From contig JBQCIO010000223.1 of the NCBI GenBank assembly GCA_051953655.1, forward strand, positions 1 through 7,123: a stretch of 7,123 nucleotides of DNA, read 5' to 3'. Each line of letters opens with the position of its first letter. The stretch's first letter is position 1. This stretch comes from JBQCHF01 sp051953655 (lineage in GTDB: Bacteria > Actinomycetota > Actinomycetes > Motilibacterales > Motilibacteraceae). A program made the translations under genes and the position numbers. Shown piece after piece: positions 5,659-7,123 of this stretch. The notes beneath the pieces are model-generated. The model searched no databases. It saw nothing but the letters and a program-made list of their open reading frames with translations, and was not told the DNA's origin.

Positions 5659-7123
<1,465 letters not shown>

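Overview
The window comes from a very GC-rich genome. Third codon positions are almost all G or C, GTG starts are common, and the antisense frames are open for long stretches. With the gene set, this points to an actinomycete. Protein wording in IF-2 and TruB (IF-2 segment GRKSKKQRRQEFDNM, TruB segment QVPSSVSAIKVDG) fits high-GC Actinobacteria, possibly near Geodermatophilaceae, but that family-level guess is memory-based and weak.

Every gene I can support lies on the minus strand, so transcription runs from high to low coordinates. In that order they are infB (IF-2, 5' end outside the window), a DUF503/YlxP-family gene, rbfA, a DHH-DHHA1 phosphoesterase of the NrnA type, truB, kynU (kynureninase) and ribF (cut by the window start). 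Apart from kynU this is the conserved translation and ribosome-maturation cluster: initiation factor, 30S maturation factor, nanoRNase, tRNA U55 pseudouridine synthase, FMN/FAD synthesis. rbfA, nrnA and truB are joined by 4-base stop/start overlaps (ATGA and GTGA), which suggests translational coupling.

Three things stand out. (1) infB carries an in-frame TAG (5659-5661) between its GTPase/domain II part and its fMet-tRNA-binding C-terminal part. The reading frame and IF-2 homology continue directly past it, so the gene is split into two ORFs. For an essential protein this means a sequence error, an unusual split or suppressed gene, or a damaged copy. (2) A metabolic gene, kynU, sits inside the housekeeping cluster between truB and ribF. 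Both kynU and ribF lack a good Shine-Dalgarno, and each has a TANNNT hexamer exactly 7 bases before its GTG, the layout of actinobacterial leaderless promoters. (3) A near-perfect hairpin of about 24 bp starts 6 bases after the infB stop and lies just ahead of the DUF503 ribosome binding site.

Intergenic gaps are short: 18, 73, 33 and 91 bases, plus the 108 bases between the two infB ORFs, which are still infB-coding in character. I see no mobile element, CRISPR array, tRNA or rRNA, and no evidence of a wholly new multi-gene system.
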